A stretch of DNA of 64,000 bases from contig CM049308.1 of NCBI GenBank assembly GCA_026874595.1, positions 26,212,367 through 26,276,366 of the forward strand, read 5' to 3'. Position numbers and translations under genes: made by a program. The notes under the pieces are model-generated. The model was not told where the DNA came from and did not search any database. It saw nothing but the letters and a program-made list of their open reading frames with translations. Shown piece after piece: positions 37,080 through 51,064 of this stretch (position 1 is its first letter; the number at the start of each line of letters is the position of its first letter). This DNA comes from Sipunculus nudus (Eukaryota > Annelida > Sipuncula > Golfingiida > Sipunculidae).

Positions 37080-38175
37080 CGTGGCGGAGACAATTCGCAT
37101 ATCACAGCTGAAGAAGAGGAAAGCAGTCATTCAAAAGTTTTTTTTACCAAAATGCTATGTTTCTTCGAGTCACAAGTAAAAAAAAATCCGAGATATTGGT
37201 GAAAATATTTGTGTCAAATTTTAGGGAAAACGATGTAGTACATCAACAGTTAAGAGTGAACAAAAATCCTATATATTCGCATAAACCTTGAAGACTAAGC
37301 GCAAGGCCACCAGTCTTCATATATGCCCAAGGTCTTGGTGGAAAAAAAGTTAATCAAATTTTAAGAAAAGAAATGCTTTACCTTAAAAGTTATGGGGATA
37401 ACAAAAATCCTAGATTTCTGCAGATTTGATCTTGAAAAGAAGGGTCAAGGTCATCAGTCATCAGAAATCTCGGTGGAAACAATCTGTGTGTCACATTTGA
37501 AGAGAAAAGATAAAGTACTTCAGCAGTTATTGGGTTGGCAAATTAGATCTTGAAGGTCAATTTCACAGGTTTAAAATAAAAAACTTTTTCGACAATTTAT
37601 TATCTGACAACTTTCATTTTGATTTTCAGAAAGATACATTTGTCAACTTAATAAAAAATTTGTTGTATGTTTTTCACCAATATAGAAATATTCAAGGTCA
37701 AAGACACGCTCATAGTAAAGGTCAAGACCCTAATTCGAATAGACTTCATCCTATAACTCATGCATGTGCATAATATGTAGAAAACCTGTACATTAGTTTT
37801 TGGACTAAAAATGATCACAGTACTGTCAAGTGGCACTGATGGGGGCATTTAAAGGCCGAAAACCAAGATAAGGATAATAGCTGGCACCACCAGTCCCGCA
37901 TTCTAGACATAGCTATCCAAGATTTTTATTCAACTTAATTTTTGGACAAATCCATGCAATCATGCTTTAGATCCTTTAAGCGTTTGTATAATTTACACCA
38001 GAATTGGACATATTCAAGGTTAAGGTCACTCTCCTACTAAAGGTCATAGCCCCATTTTAAAAAGCCTTCGTCCTCTGCCCCATATCTATGCAAATATGAA
38101 GTTTGATCCGTGAAATATATCCGAGTTAACGCGCAGACAAGATTTATCTGCGGCGGCGGCGAGACCGTGCTAAAA
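37080..38175 (-). repeat. Possible partial Helentron-like repeat of another family
   Basis: The right edge on the minus strand reads TTTTAGCACGGTCTCGCCGC, a TTTTAGC start followed by a simple repeat. The interior has two or three 'aaggtcaaggtcatcagtc' units and a GGCACCACCAGTC box at about 37882. I could not find the subterminal inverted copy or a 3' palindrome, so the assignment is tentative. Confidence 0.35.
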
Positions 38176-39829
38176 CTATAGTATCAGCTATATAAATCAC
38201 TGAAATTGATTCTAGTTAAAATACCTCTTGACCTCCAATGTTAATGATATAACATAAAAAAAGCGTTAAATTTCTACAAGCGAGGAGATTCTGGATGCGA
38301 ATGTATGAAGTTCAGTAATCAATAACTGACTGAACTATATACATAATATACAAAATAATATACAAGTAAAATAATTGTGTGTCAGTGATTTGTAAACTTA
38401 ATAGATTCTGTATACATAGCTTTTTTACAAACGATTATCAAAAAAATTATTTGTTTGAAATGAAGAGTTTGCAACTCTAACCTTTAATTCATGGAACTGA
38501 AAATATCCTGACAGGGCTTTTGGAACAGACCTGAAAAAGGGTACAGTCCAGTAGATCAGCTTACATAACGTTATGAGCTGTAATTATAACAATAGCTCGG
38601 TGCAGAGGTCAGCATTAGAACGGCTTTTCATTGTGCACACTTTATTTTTTGTCATAAATTACGATACATATCTGCTTTTTCATGACGATATATTATATTG
38701 TATAATGTTTGTAAAAAAATAAATTATAATAATAAAACCTTAGCAACCAGGCTACCTGGATAATCATACTGTAATTGTATTACACGGTGGACTGTCTAGC
38801 TCTTCTTTTGAGATGTAAATATTTGATTCTTTCGAAAGAGTCGGCTGTAAGAAAAAAATATCAAGCATATAGAGATTGACATTGGTATTTCTAAATTTAT
38901 AATCAGAGTAAGCACTGACCTTGAATTTACAGTAAGAAAGACATCATGCTCAGACGTAGCCATGACAACATGACACTCAGGCCTTCTAAAATAACTGATA
39001 GGGGCCTGTGAGTCATAATGCAAATTATAATGTAACACCCATTCTAAGGAACGAATCAAAATATTTGCTGTGTTGTATAGTATTTGACATCAAAGCTTAC
39101 ACAGTCGTGTTATAATTGCAATTGCTGAATAATGACCAAAAACAAAATTGTTGGAATGCAGAATAAAATACATTAGTTACCTTCTTCCTTCCCTATGGCA
39201 CCGATTCACACGAAGCTGTCAAGCCATCATGACGGAGGCAGAGGCAAACTTTCAGAGTAAAACCAGCCTGTTTTTATTAACTGCTGCATGAATATACGTT
39301 TGTCAACCGTGAATGTGATGTTTATAATTTTTTTCCAACAGAATAAGTCACTTAATGTCTTACTTAAGAAAACATGTATGTCATCAAGTAGATGAAAATG
39401 AAAAAGTACTGTAAGAAATGGCGTGCACATCTGCATGTACAAGGATTGATGCGAACCAAATAGCTTGCACTGGCACTCTTATGTTTTAAGTTAAATAAAA
39501 TTCCACGTTTGGGTGGCAAGCTACCGCTAGCTCAGACTAGCTAGGCCTAATTGTACAAGCACACAAAACAAACAACATTATACGGTATATGTATGTGGTC
39601 AGACACCAAATTCCAGTGCATGGTAAAGTATGGTAAAGATTAAAATCCGGGGAGTTTAATATTCTACTGGTGGAGATCGAAATTTAGATTTTTTTTTTTA
39701 GCAGAAGACACCTTCAAGGTCTGGTTAAATCCGAACATAGAATGTGACCTATTGTTCAGTATGTATGGAAATATTTGCACTTACTCTAAAGAAAATCATA
39801 TAATTGTTACACCATCGGCTCTTGTTTAC

Positions 39830-39975
39830 AGCCTGCCAGGCATTCTGGGAAGGGTTGGAAGGGTCTATTCGGGGACGACACCAGAGGGATCTATGTTAGC
39901 CGTGGCAACCCGACGCAGTAGGCAATGATAATATAAGGAGGGGAGCTACACACGAGGGTCATTGTTTTATGTGAG
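39830..39975 (+). promoter_or_regulatory. Candidate promoter of the PhyH gene
   Basis: A local GC rise contains the GCATTCTGGGAAG box (inverse CTTCCCAGAATGC, ZNF143/RBPJ-like) and a TATAAGG-like box about 60 bp later. An acceptor-like TTCACAG just before the ATG at 41743 implies an upstream non-coding exon, which could begin here. Not verified. Confidence 0.2.
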
Positions 39976-41204
39976 ATGTGGGCAATGTATCATGGATGGT
40001 CTTGACAGCGATACTCCATAGAAACTTTTTATGTACATACTAGCTGATAGACCCGGTATACCAGGCTTATTACCGGGGTTGGGAGATATATTACCTGAGA
40101 TGTGGAAGGTTGGCTCCTTTTTTATTCTAAAAGTTAACAGAAAATATAGTTTTTTTTCAGTGAGAAACTGTCTCATTAAAATGTGTATAAATATGTTTTA
40201 CATTTATTTTGTGGCTCTGTGCTCGTGGCAAGAAATTCATACCCCGGTATGTTTACCTTGAAGACCTGGTCAGTGATGATGTTTACATTGCGAACCGGAA
40301 TGAGACGCGGGGGCAATCAGGTTTTCTTTGATATTTGACTGGATTCTATCGTTAGACTTATAAAAATAAGGTTGATGTGAGGAACACATGAAATATTTTT
40401 ATTAACCGTATGCTGCAAGGAAACTGTTCCTGAAGAAAGAATCAGAAATATGCATACCTCGTAAGCAGCAGAAGCGGACCTAACGGGACTCCATGCAGGT
40501 GGACCCTATCCCATTTTCAGCCACCCCAACCTTTTTTTTCATCATATCAGACATATTTTGAGGCCTGAAACCCCCGCCACCACACGACCCACCTTATCCC
40601 TGTTCCTGAAATAGCGGGACCTTGAAATAGGTTTTGTCATTAATCCTCCTAGGTTGAACTATATCCATTTCATAAAGAGAGAAACATGTGTCTTTTTTCT
40701 TTTACTGACCACGTGAGTGAGAGCCTTGATAATATTTGAAGGGCCAGACATGCTCAAATCCCTAACTGAAAGCAAGCGTTATACATATGAACAATAGTCC
40801 TTTGAGGTTGAGTGACCACGATGCAAGCATTCCGGTCATTGCCGAAGGCAGTTCGGCTGTGTCGGTCTGTGCAAGTCAGTAAAAACTGAAAATCACTCAA
40901 AACTATATGTACATTAAAAATTACTTATTCTCATATCGCCTATGTCACTGCGGGGGTAATAACCTTTAAAATTATGTATGGCACAGTATTGTACACAACG
41001 CGGTTTTAGAGAACATTGCGAACAAACGTGAACTGAATTCCTCTTATTAGTATTAGATACGTTCCTCAAGCAGCGGTTATACACGGCAGTTCTCCCAGAT
41101 CTCCCTGGCTATAACCTCTGCTTTGTACAGCAATTTTTTTTTCTGGGTCTGACCACCAAGGTTGGCACAGAGCAAAGAATTGTAATCAGACCAATGAGAG
41201 CGCA

Positions 41205-41208
<4 letters not shown>

Positions 41209-41275
<67 letters not shown>
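41209..41275. repeat. (AT)n microsatellite
   Basis: Pure AT run of about 66 bp upstream of the PhyH start. Confidence 0.9.
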
Positions 41276-41276
<1 letters not shown>

Positions 41277-41670
41277 TTACAGGGGTGTCAGTAAAGGGAG
41301 GATGGGGGATATTTATATCCCCCCCCCCCCCAACATTTATTAGCAACTGGGGGATTGTCATTGTCATCATCCCCCCTGATATTGATTGAAAAATATTTAT
41401 ATATAGCGGAAATAAAAAATATTAATAATTACAGAAATACAGGCGTTGGTTCCATTTCTAAGTTTTCTCTGAAATATTATATATAAATCTGGGTTAGAAG
41501 TAACCGTTTCTAGAATCATTATACCTTATTTCTTATGAAACACACGTTAAGCACTTTTAAGCATCATGTCATTACTCTGAGATTCCCGCCGTTGCCGGTG
41601 TCGGCACCCGGGCGATCATCAGATTACTAACGCTCGTGCGGGACCCAGCAAGCACTGGAACCTACTTAGT

Positions 41671-41703
<33 letters not shown>

Positions 41704-41742
41704 GTATGTTTACTTGTTCTGAATCAATCCTTCACAGCGAAG

Positions 41743-41871
41743 ATGCAGTACCCGGGACAGACAGATGAAGCTTATCCGGAGAAGTTCAACCTGGAGGCCA
41801 TGCCCCCTCAGCCTGTCACCAGCAAACCCGGTCAGCTCACGCCAGAGCAGGTCAAGCATTTCTTTACCGAG
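41743..41871 (+). CDS. PhyH gene, coding exon 1
   Basis: It has 43 codons, MQYPGQTDEAYPEKF to VKHFFTE, and ends in phase 0 at GAG|GTATGT. It includes the start of the N-terminal LTPEQVKHFFTEGYVVVENY segment typical of PhyH proteins. Confidence 0.85.
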
Positions 41872-44800
41872 GTATGTCAAATCACACTGAACATTAAAAA
41901 ATTAAAATAAATGGTGCTTAGATCATTGTGCCATAAAAAAGTAAAACTGAAAAACTTATAGCTGGACCTTCCCCTTAAAGCCTTTACTATATATAATTTT
42001 TAGTTGAAGAGTTTTTCTCAAATAAATTTGTATCGAATGCGTTTCTTGGAAGGTAATTTTGAGACTAAAGACATTCAAACTTATTGTGTGTTTTTAATAA
42101 AGTGAAAGAAGGACAGAGAGATAAAGAAAAATACATAACCTATAATCATCGACGCAAAATTGAGATTTATGGATGGCGAATATTTCATTACACAATAAAC
42201 TTGCAGGGGTGACTTTAAAGGGAGCTTTTTAAACACCTGGAATATAAAATAATACGCGCTTGATAACAAAAAAAAAACAGCGGGGATATATATAAAGTCC
42301 CCTCCCCCCCCCCCCCCCCTCTGATTCTGCATTCACCGATAAAAAAACAAGGCCTACAGACCTAATGCGAACCTGTTCAATTAGATTTACACCAGGTATA
42401 ATACTTCAATGCTGGACCATTACTTTTTATGTACACGTGTAACATGTATATGAACAATGCTAGTAATAAACATTTTGAATAAGAAACAATTACACAAATA
42501 TCACTGCTGAAATTCTGGCATGGGTGCACACAACACAAAAATTATTGTAGGTGGCACCACCAGTCTTGTATACAACATAGCTATCCGACATGTATAAATA
42601 AGCCCGATTTCAGGCTGATATATCAAATTCCTCTGTAAGTTAAGCAGGCACATGTATACACTGTGCAAAAGTCATTATAGGTGTCGACACCTGTCTTGTG
42701 AACGAAAAAACCATCGAAGACGCATAGACAGGTCAAAATATCAGGCTAATACATCAAACTTACCTTGAGTCTGATGCACTGGGCTGACCAGGCTTGGGTG
42801 AGAACGGCAGTTGTCCCGAGTGAACAGTGACAAATTGCTGACTAAAGCTACTGCACTGAGTGAACTCTTGACCTGCACCTGGCTAGACTGAGTGAACGTT
42901 TGACCTGTGCCTGGCTGCACTGAGTGAACTCTTGACATGTGTCATAATCTGACACAGTTGTCATGACTGCCAAAGCTATAAATAGATCCAGGCTGAACTT
43001 TAGTCCTAAAGCTGATGCAATGGGCAGTCTTCCAAAGCTATAAATAGAATGCAGCTACTGCTCTGGGTGAAATCTTGACCTATACATGGCTCTACTGAGT
43101 GAACTCTTGACATGTTGCCTAATATGATACAGTTGGCAGTCTGCCAAAGCTATTAATAGATCCAGATTGACTTTTGCCTGTTGCCAAATCGGAAATAGTA
43201 ATTACACCATTGCATCACCTCACACCCTTGAGGTGATCACATGATACACATGAGTTGATCACATACTTCCCATGAGGTGATCACATGGTGCCCATGAGGT
43301 GTTCACACGACACCTATGAGATGATCACATGCCTTGTACCTGTCTCGCTGATTGAACTCTTGACATATATCTGGCTGCACTGAATGAACTCTGTTGATCT
43401 GTTGCCAAATCTGAAACAGTTGGCAGTTTCTCAACCTATTTAATGATACAGACACAATCTTGGCCTGTTGGTTGATCTGTTTACTCATACTTTGGCTAAA
43501 ATGCTTTTTTTCAAGTTGACATATTCATAAGACTTTTTATCAAAATATCTAAAATAATAAAAGTAGAGTCCCTTCATTGTTAAAGGTCCAAAAATTATGC
43601 CAAAAATCATTCAAGTAAACTTGAACAAAGGCCATCTTTGAATATTTTTGTACAATGTCACAGAAGTTGTAATTGAAGCAACAATTTCGTAGAAGAACAC
43701 TGTTGCAGTTCTTAGTTTGAAATAGACTTAATAATGGCCATAAGACCAACTTAAGCTTTTCATGACACAACCAAAAATCAACAAACTCAGTCTATTCTTA
43801 CATGATTGAAAGAACCATCTCCTAGGATAATTCTTGTGAAAAATTGAACGATTCAACTCGACAGTTTCATCATAAACATTTTTAAGCTGAAAGAGGCTAA
43901 AATTAGAAGGTTTTTGCCCATAAAAAACAGGTCAATGTAGGTGGCGCCACAAAATCTTCAAATTCAAATATGAGTCATGTGACCAACATTTGCACAATAC
44001 TTGGTGATACTACCTCAAGTCATTTCTGAGATTGCTTTGTCAGTATGCTTACTTGGCCAAATGACTAAGTTCAAATTCGTGTAACTCCGCCAAAATTCAT
44101 CAAACGCAAACCATTGAAACAAATTTGAGAGGACTTGCCTCTGGGATCATTTCTGTAAAATATTGAACAATTTGGCTCGACCGTTTACAAGAAGAAGACT
44201 TTTAAAGGTTTTTCAGCTTTTTCCCTATTAAATCTAAGTAAATGCAGATAGCAAAAAATAAATAAATAAAAAATAAGCTGAATTTCACAACATTTGATAT
44301 GTGACAGATTATTGCATAAAATCTAAGGATGTTAGCTCCTGCTATTCCTGAGAAATTATGGGTAAATGTACAGATGACCGATGACCCCCGTACAAAGAAG
44401 GTCAATGCAGGTGGTGCCACGTGACCAATACCTGAATTTCAGATATAACTCATGTGACCAACACTGGCATAAAAATTTGGTGATGATAGCTCCGGCCGTT
44501 TCTGCGATTGTCATTTTAGTATGCTTTTTGGACAGATGACTAAGTTCAACTTCCTGTAACTCAGCCAAAATGGCTGGACCATTTCGGAGGAGAAGATTTT
44601 TAAAGTTGTTTTACCTTTTTCTCTATAAAATCTAAGAAAATGTAGTTAGCCAAAAAGTAAGCAAAATCCGATAGAGTATTTCAGATGGCTTACTGTTTGC
44701 ATAAAATTTCTTGATGCTAGCTTTTGTCGTTTTCGATTTAGTATGGGTTAACGTACAGACGACGGCCGACGGACGACGCCACACCATCGCATTAACTCAC

Positions 44801-47800
44801 AGGTTTGCTAAAAAGATACATACAAGTAAGCCAACGTGACTCGTTGCAAGAAACAGGCGCGCATGACGACTTTTTGCGATTTATCAGCAAGAAACCCAAT
44901 TGCCGTTATATTTATTAAAAATTATTGTATGAACACCGCAAAACCAACAATGACTACCATATAATTATAACTTGACGAGACTCTCCGTGCCTTTTGTAGA
45001 ACATGCATAAACTCCATCCGAGTTTGTGTTTTGATGAGTTTGTATTTTACCAGATGCATATGTGACGTCAGTAGCTGCCATCTTGATATTGTTGTTTGAA
45101 CCGCTATGTGCGTATGTGCGAAAGCCGTGTCAGAGGCTATCAGTGTAGAGATTTGTCATTTTGACTATAATGAAGGACATACACCTGTCATGTGATTGCT
45201 TGGGATTATGGGATAGACATTTTACAGCCGTTACGTAGAGGTATTTAGACCATCGTAAGGCTTACGAGAACTTGAAGGATTTAAGAGGATTTAAAGAGCA
45301 CTTACCAATTATCTTGAATTTACATTGAATGTACAATTTTCTCCTATATAAGTAAGGTATCTTCCCGTTTTGAACTCGGCTAACTGAAAGCCAAGGTCAC
45401 ATTTCTTTTAAAAGATTATGGATGTATTTTAAGCAGAACTTTCATCCAAAACTTTCCATCTTCCAAATATTGCACCCGGCCAATAGTGGACGAAACCTAT
45501 GGATTTTGGGGTCACAAGGTCAAAGGTCAAGGTACAGGGACCATCTATCCACATTTTAGTTTCCAGACCATGACACCAGTTTGGATTTATTTTTTGGTTT
45601 CAAACTTGACTTATATATGGCACTCAACTAAACTCAGTTGATTCCGGGGTCATGAGATCGAGGTCACAGGACCCACTACAAAGATTGTGGATGCATTTTA
45701 AGCCAAACTTTTCTTCGCAAACCTTACGTCTCCCATATGGCGCACCTGCCAATAGGGGAAGTTTCCTTTTGATTTTGAGGTCTCTAGGTCAAAGGTCACA
45801 GGGCCCAACCATTCAGAAATAAGTTTATGGATGATAACTCCAGTTTTGGTCAACAGGTTGGCTTCAAATTGATCACAGGACCCAATTTTTTTTTAAAAAG
45901 CTCATAAACATATCCTTACAGACAAATTCAGCCTAGCTTCGAGACCCCTGGGCCCCTGGTTCTGAAACTGTACGCTCAGTCCTATACACAAATGGAAATA
46001 AATTGCACCGGGCTTTATCAGTGGCCTAAAACAGTGTTCACGCCAATCTCCATATGGCGTCCCTGACCACTTGCAAACACCAGTGACTTGTCGTGCGATC
46101 TTATTACGACTGTCCGTGTCTTCAAATGCTTTCAGTCATCTTGTCGTCAGTGACTGGTCAATAAGACATTATGGACGACTTTTTGTTAGGTGGCTTATTA
46201 CACCGCGATGCATTATAATTTTATTTGTCCGGTGCATCATTTATCATTATTCTTTTCATCCGTGCATTTATTCATTTCATTGTAATTTCATGCAGTATAT
46301 TGGTTATGAGTTAGTCATTACAAAAACTACTTGAAAATGACAGTAGGGGTATGAGAACGCATGTTCCCATTTTTAAATATTGTATAAAATTCTTTTGACA
46401 GGGTTATGTGGTGGTTGAAAATTACTTTCAAGAAACAGAGCTGCAACCAGTTCGGAATGCTCTCGCTGAATTGGTCAATGATTTGGCTCAAACTCTGTAT
46501 AAGGCAGGGAAGATTAAAAGTAAGTATATGTATATATACTTATATATACATTTATATCTAGCGTAAAAATCTAACAAAATCCTGACATCCACGTGAAGAG
46601 TTAATTTCAAACTTGGGTTCCCAAATGTTATGTCGTCACTAGCGACACATGTCAGTGATGATTGTCACCTAGAGAGGAAAAAAAGTTTTCTTTTTTAAAT
46701 CTTTTGTGTTTTAAGGTGCCCATTTCACTTCATTTTGAAAAAGAATTTGTGATTTCTTGCCTACTCTGTGTATATATTAATGATCTGGGGGTAATTCTGG
46801 TTATGGATAATACTTATTACGCCTCCGTGAAGGATGTATGAACTGGTTTATCATCGTGTTTGTAAACACAGCTTTGTTGACAAACAAATGGGGGGAAAAT
46901 GTAACCTAAGGTGGTAAGTTGCATATGTGCGGAGGTAGAAAGGTCACTTGTTGCAAAACGCCATATGCAACGCCTTGGTTTATCTACCTTGCAGCCAGAT
47001 GCCCCTTTTGAAATTGTTTTGATAATTTTGGCGGGACCCCATATATTATAAACACATTGATATAAACTAAACAAGCAGTTTTCTGGCCTTTTTTTATAAA
47101 AGTTCCAAGGGATTACCTTCAGTCTATTAAGGTCAGCTAGGTGATTTGACCCTTTAAGTAAAATGTGACATTATTTAATACACTTCAAGGCATAATTCCT
47201 GCCACATCGCCTTGTATGTTTCAAAGTTTGTTCATTTGACAAGAAAAAAAAGAAGATGATTATTTTGCGCAAGGCATTGTCCCATTAACAGATGTGATGT
47301 AATGACAATTGTGATGTAATGATTTCCTTGCAGATCTGTATGAAGATGAAGGATTGTTTCGAAGGCAGACTTTGATCAACAAGGAATTTCCTGAAGCTAA
47401 CATTCTCTTTCTAAAGCGCGGTATACTCCCTCAGGTAATATATAGGCAGTAGAAAGAATCGAAAAAAGTACATTTTTAAGAGTGGTGTGAAAATTAATCG
47501 ATTATATCGATGATTGGTCGTTTTCTTTCACAATCCATTAAATTGATTGCATTTTGCATGACCGATCATGAGCGATAATGTGTGCACATCCAAAGAAGTC
47601 AATTATCCTTATAGAATAGTCTAATTCTGTCAGCAATAAGAAAAAAAGACACGAGTAATCGAGCATCATCAAAGTTCATTCTGTTTCTGGCACAGAGTAA
47701 TGAATGAGGCCAAAGGGAGCGGGTGTATCAGACTAATGACTAACGAGTGCGGGTGTCGCCTGCTTATAATTTTGAGCTGGATGCACAATGCGATACCACG

Positions 47801-50800
47801 CTCCCATTACTCTGTAATAAACACACCCAGAGAGCCTTGCTAACCAAAGCAGCGGTTACCCGAAAAAAAAGTTCTGGGACGACTGCAGTGTCTAACCACT
47901 GCTGCAGAGGAGCGTTCGAATATGATTTTGATTTATGATTCCTACCACTCATGTTTATGAAAGGTCATATGGCACATTCCGTTCCGTCTCTCTATACCTT
48001 ATCCCCAAGCTTAATTTTAAGATATCAGAAAATTCATCACCAAAATAAGTTTATAACAGACTAACCAACTTACAAATCAGACATCCTTGAACCCACGAGG
48101 ACTAAAATTGTACACTATGCCATGCGGAGGTAAAAATATAATGTATTTCTTTACCTTAATAAATTTATATGCACGGGGTTATGAGTTGCTATCAAAACAT
48201 TTTAATTTTTGAAACATGTAAGTGAATCTACGTTAATATTCCATCCAGTCCATACGGGATTTGTGGAGCAATGACCGACTTTTGAACGCCGTGGAGCAGA
48301 TCATTGGACCTGATATTACCGGACATCCGGTGTGGAACATCAGGTGTAAAACGCCAAAAAATACAGCCACTACCGTTCCTTGGCACCAAGGTTAGTGCTT
48401 CATTCACCATTTCGAATAACGTCTGCATATTGAGATTGTAAAAGTGAAAACTCAATCGAGAAATTCTGAAATCGAATTTCTTCCTAAGAATTTGGCCTTT
48501 TACGTAGAAATTGTAATATTATGTGTCTTTTTATTAGTCAATTGTGGCTTCGACTATCAGTAGGGTATCTGATGTAGGACACAGTTAATTTTTATTAATC
48601 TTGAGATTCCGAGAACAAGCAACCTATGAGTCATGACGCTAAGCTAAATTTGACATACTGGTGATCTGGTGATCTGGTAAAAAATGTTTGTTAAGGCACA
48701 TTGAATAATGGGTAGAATGACTTCCATATTGCTCAAAATAGTGCCCATGTCTTTAGAAGATAGTTAACAGCGACCATACTGAAGGTTTCCAAGAAAATTT
48801 TATTAGGAAGTCGATAGATGCTAAGTTAGAAGTTTCTACGTCGAACTACTTATAAGGTTCTCAAATCATCTTTCACATAGAATATAGGACACAGGAACCT
48901 TATTTTGGATGTCAAAGGAGACATAACAGTGACATCCCGATACATCAAGCAATATATTTCTGGATCCAACAGTTAAGATTTGTGACCTGTCTGACTTTCT
49001 TGGTGCACAAAATTAAGATTTCTGCTCATAGCTCACAGAATATAGGTCACAGTGATACAGTTTCAGGTTTCCAAGGAGATTTGGTCAGAACCTCCTTCGA
49101 TGTTGTGTTAATAGATTCTAGACTTAACGGTTACAATAAGTGTCCTGTCTGTCTGGGTGCTCAAAATCATGTTTTTGGCCAGTCACTCGCATAATATAGG
49201 TCATCATGACCTAATTTCAGGTTTCCAAGAAGATTTGCCTACGACTTAAGACTGGATATAACAAATTAATATTCTAGGGCTAAAGGATACAATTTATTCG
49301 CATCTGATTTTAGGGTGCTCAGATCATTAGTTTTCCTGTAGCTCGCAGAAAATAGGTCACGATGACCTAATTTCATGTTTCCAATGACATTTATCCAGTG
49401 CTTCCCTGAATGTTACATTAGAGGATTCAAACCCATAACTCGGATAACTCAGATAACTTTCAGTCAGCTGAGCTAAAATCCTGTGCTCTAAATCAGACCC
49501 TGTATAACAGGAATTTAACACAAAATTGCTCTTTCACTGGTCCTTGAATAAATATAATTAACTTATTCTATATTATTATGTTCATGAGTATTTAAAAAGT
49601 TGTCCAAATCATGTTCATGAGTATTCGAAAAAAATGCATAAAATTAAGCAATTGAGTAGTTTTTAGCCCTCAGACCTTAGGCTGATGGGCTATTGTCGTC
49701 ACCCAAGCTGTCCGTCCGTCCGTCCGTCCGGCGTCCGTTAACTTTTACCTTGTGAGCGGGATATCTTGAAAAGGATTCACTGTCAGAATTTTATTTCCTC
49801 GGTAAAGATGTATATCGACAAAATCTCGGTCAAGTTCGAAGATGGGTGACCTTGACCTATTTTTCTACATTTTTGAGCTGATCATAGAAAAACACTTAGA
49901 TGCTTATTACTCAAGAACCATTTGGTGGATTTTCACAAAACTTACTATGATTATTGGGACTGATAGTCTGTACCAGCTATACAAGTTTGGTGGCGCCACC
50001 TACAATTTCTGATTTTTAATGAATTTTTATCGGATTTTTCAACTTTGGGCTTGTGAGCGGGATATCTCGAAAAGGATTCACCGTAAGAATTTTATTTTTT
50101 CGGTGAAGATGTATATTGACAAAATCTCGGTCAAGTTCGAAGATGGGTGACCTTGACCTATTTTTCTACGTTTTAGAGCTGATTATAGGAAAAACATTTA
50201 GAAGCTTATTTCTCAGGAACCATTGGATGGATTTTCACAATACTTACTATGATCATAGGGACTGATGGTCTGTAACTGCTGCACCAGTTTGGGGGCGCCA
50301 TCTGCAATTTCTGATTTTTTATTGAATTTTTCTTGGATTTTTTAACTTTGGCCTTGTGAGCGGGATATCTCTAAAAGGATTCACAATAGGAATTTTATTT
50401 CTTTGGTGAAGATGTATATCGACAAAAATCTCGTTCATGTTCGAAGATGGGTGACCTTGACCTACTTTTCAAGGTCACAGAGCTTATAATAGAATAAAAC
50501 TTAGAAGCTTATTTTTCAGGAAGCATTTGTTGGATTGTTATGAATCATGGTACATACCTCTTCATTTTAAATTTATAACTGAGACATGTACAGATATACA
50601 TCCATGTGAGAACAGATATTTAGTACTTGTTACTGTTACCACCTCTAAACACTGTTCTTTTGGCTGAGGGCTTTTGTCAGCTTTTGCTGATATTCTAGTT
50701 TGCACTAATGTTGACAAAAATCTCTGGCCAAAGTGCCAAAGACCATATCAACGGTATATTCTGGTTTAATTTCAAAAACTTTCCAACATTAAGTCATTTG

Positions 50801-50980
50801 GGTTAGTATGTCTAGAGGAAACACTCCATCACTGAACATTTCGTCAGGTAACGTGCAATATTTGCCAACCCATAGACACAGGTCCGAAATTACTGGTTTG
50901 AACAAAATTTACTATAAGCGGATCAACTCTTATCTTTGATTAAGATTTTTAAAAAAATCCATCATGAATACTGTCACAAA

Positions 50981-51064
<84 letters not shown>

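Larger units (their letters stand above)
38176..41742. other. Upstream region of the PhyH gene, no coding exon recognised
   Basis: The stretch holds no convincing frame. A GC-richer patch at 39830-39970 includes GCATTCTGGGAAGGG and AATATAAGGAGGGGAGC, which could be a promoter with a non-coding first exon, but this is a guess. An (AT)n tract is at 41209-41275 and a C13 run at 41319-41331. Confidence 0.35.

Noticed and set aside
46071-46334. 87-aa + strand frame in intron 1
   Set aside because: It has low-complexity composition and no splice or start context, and sits between a repeat and exon 2 without conservation cues.
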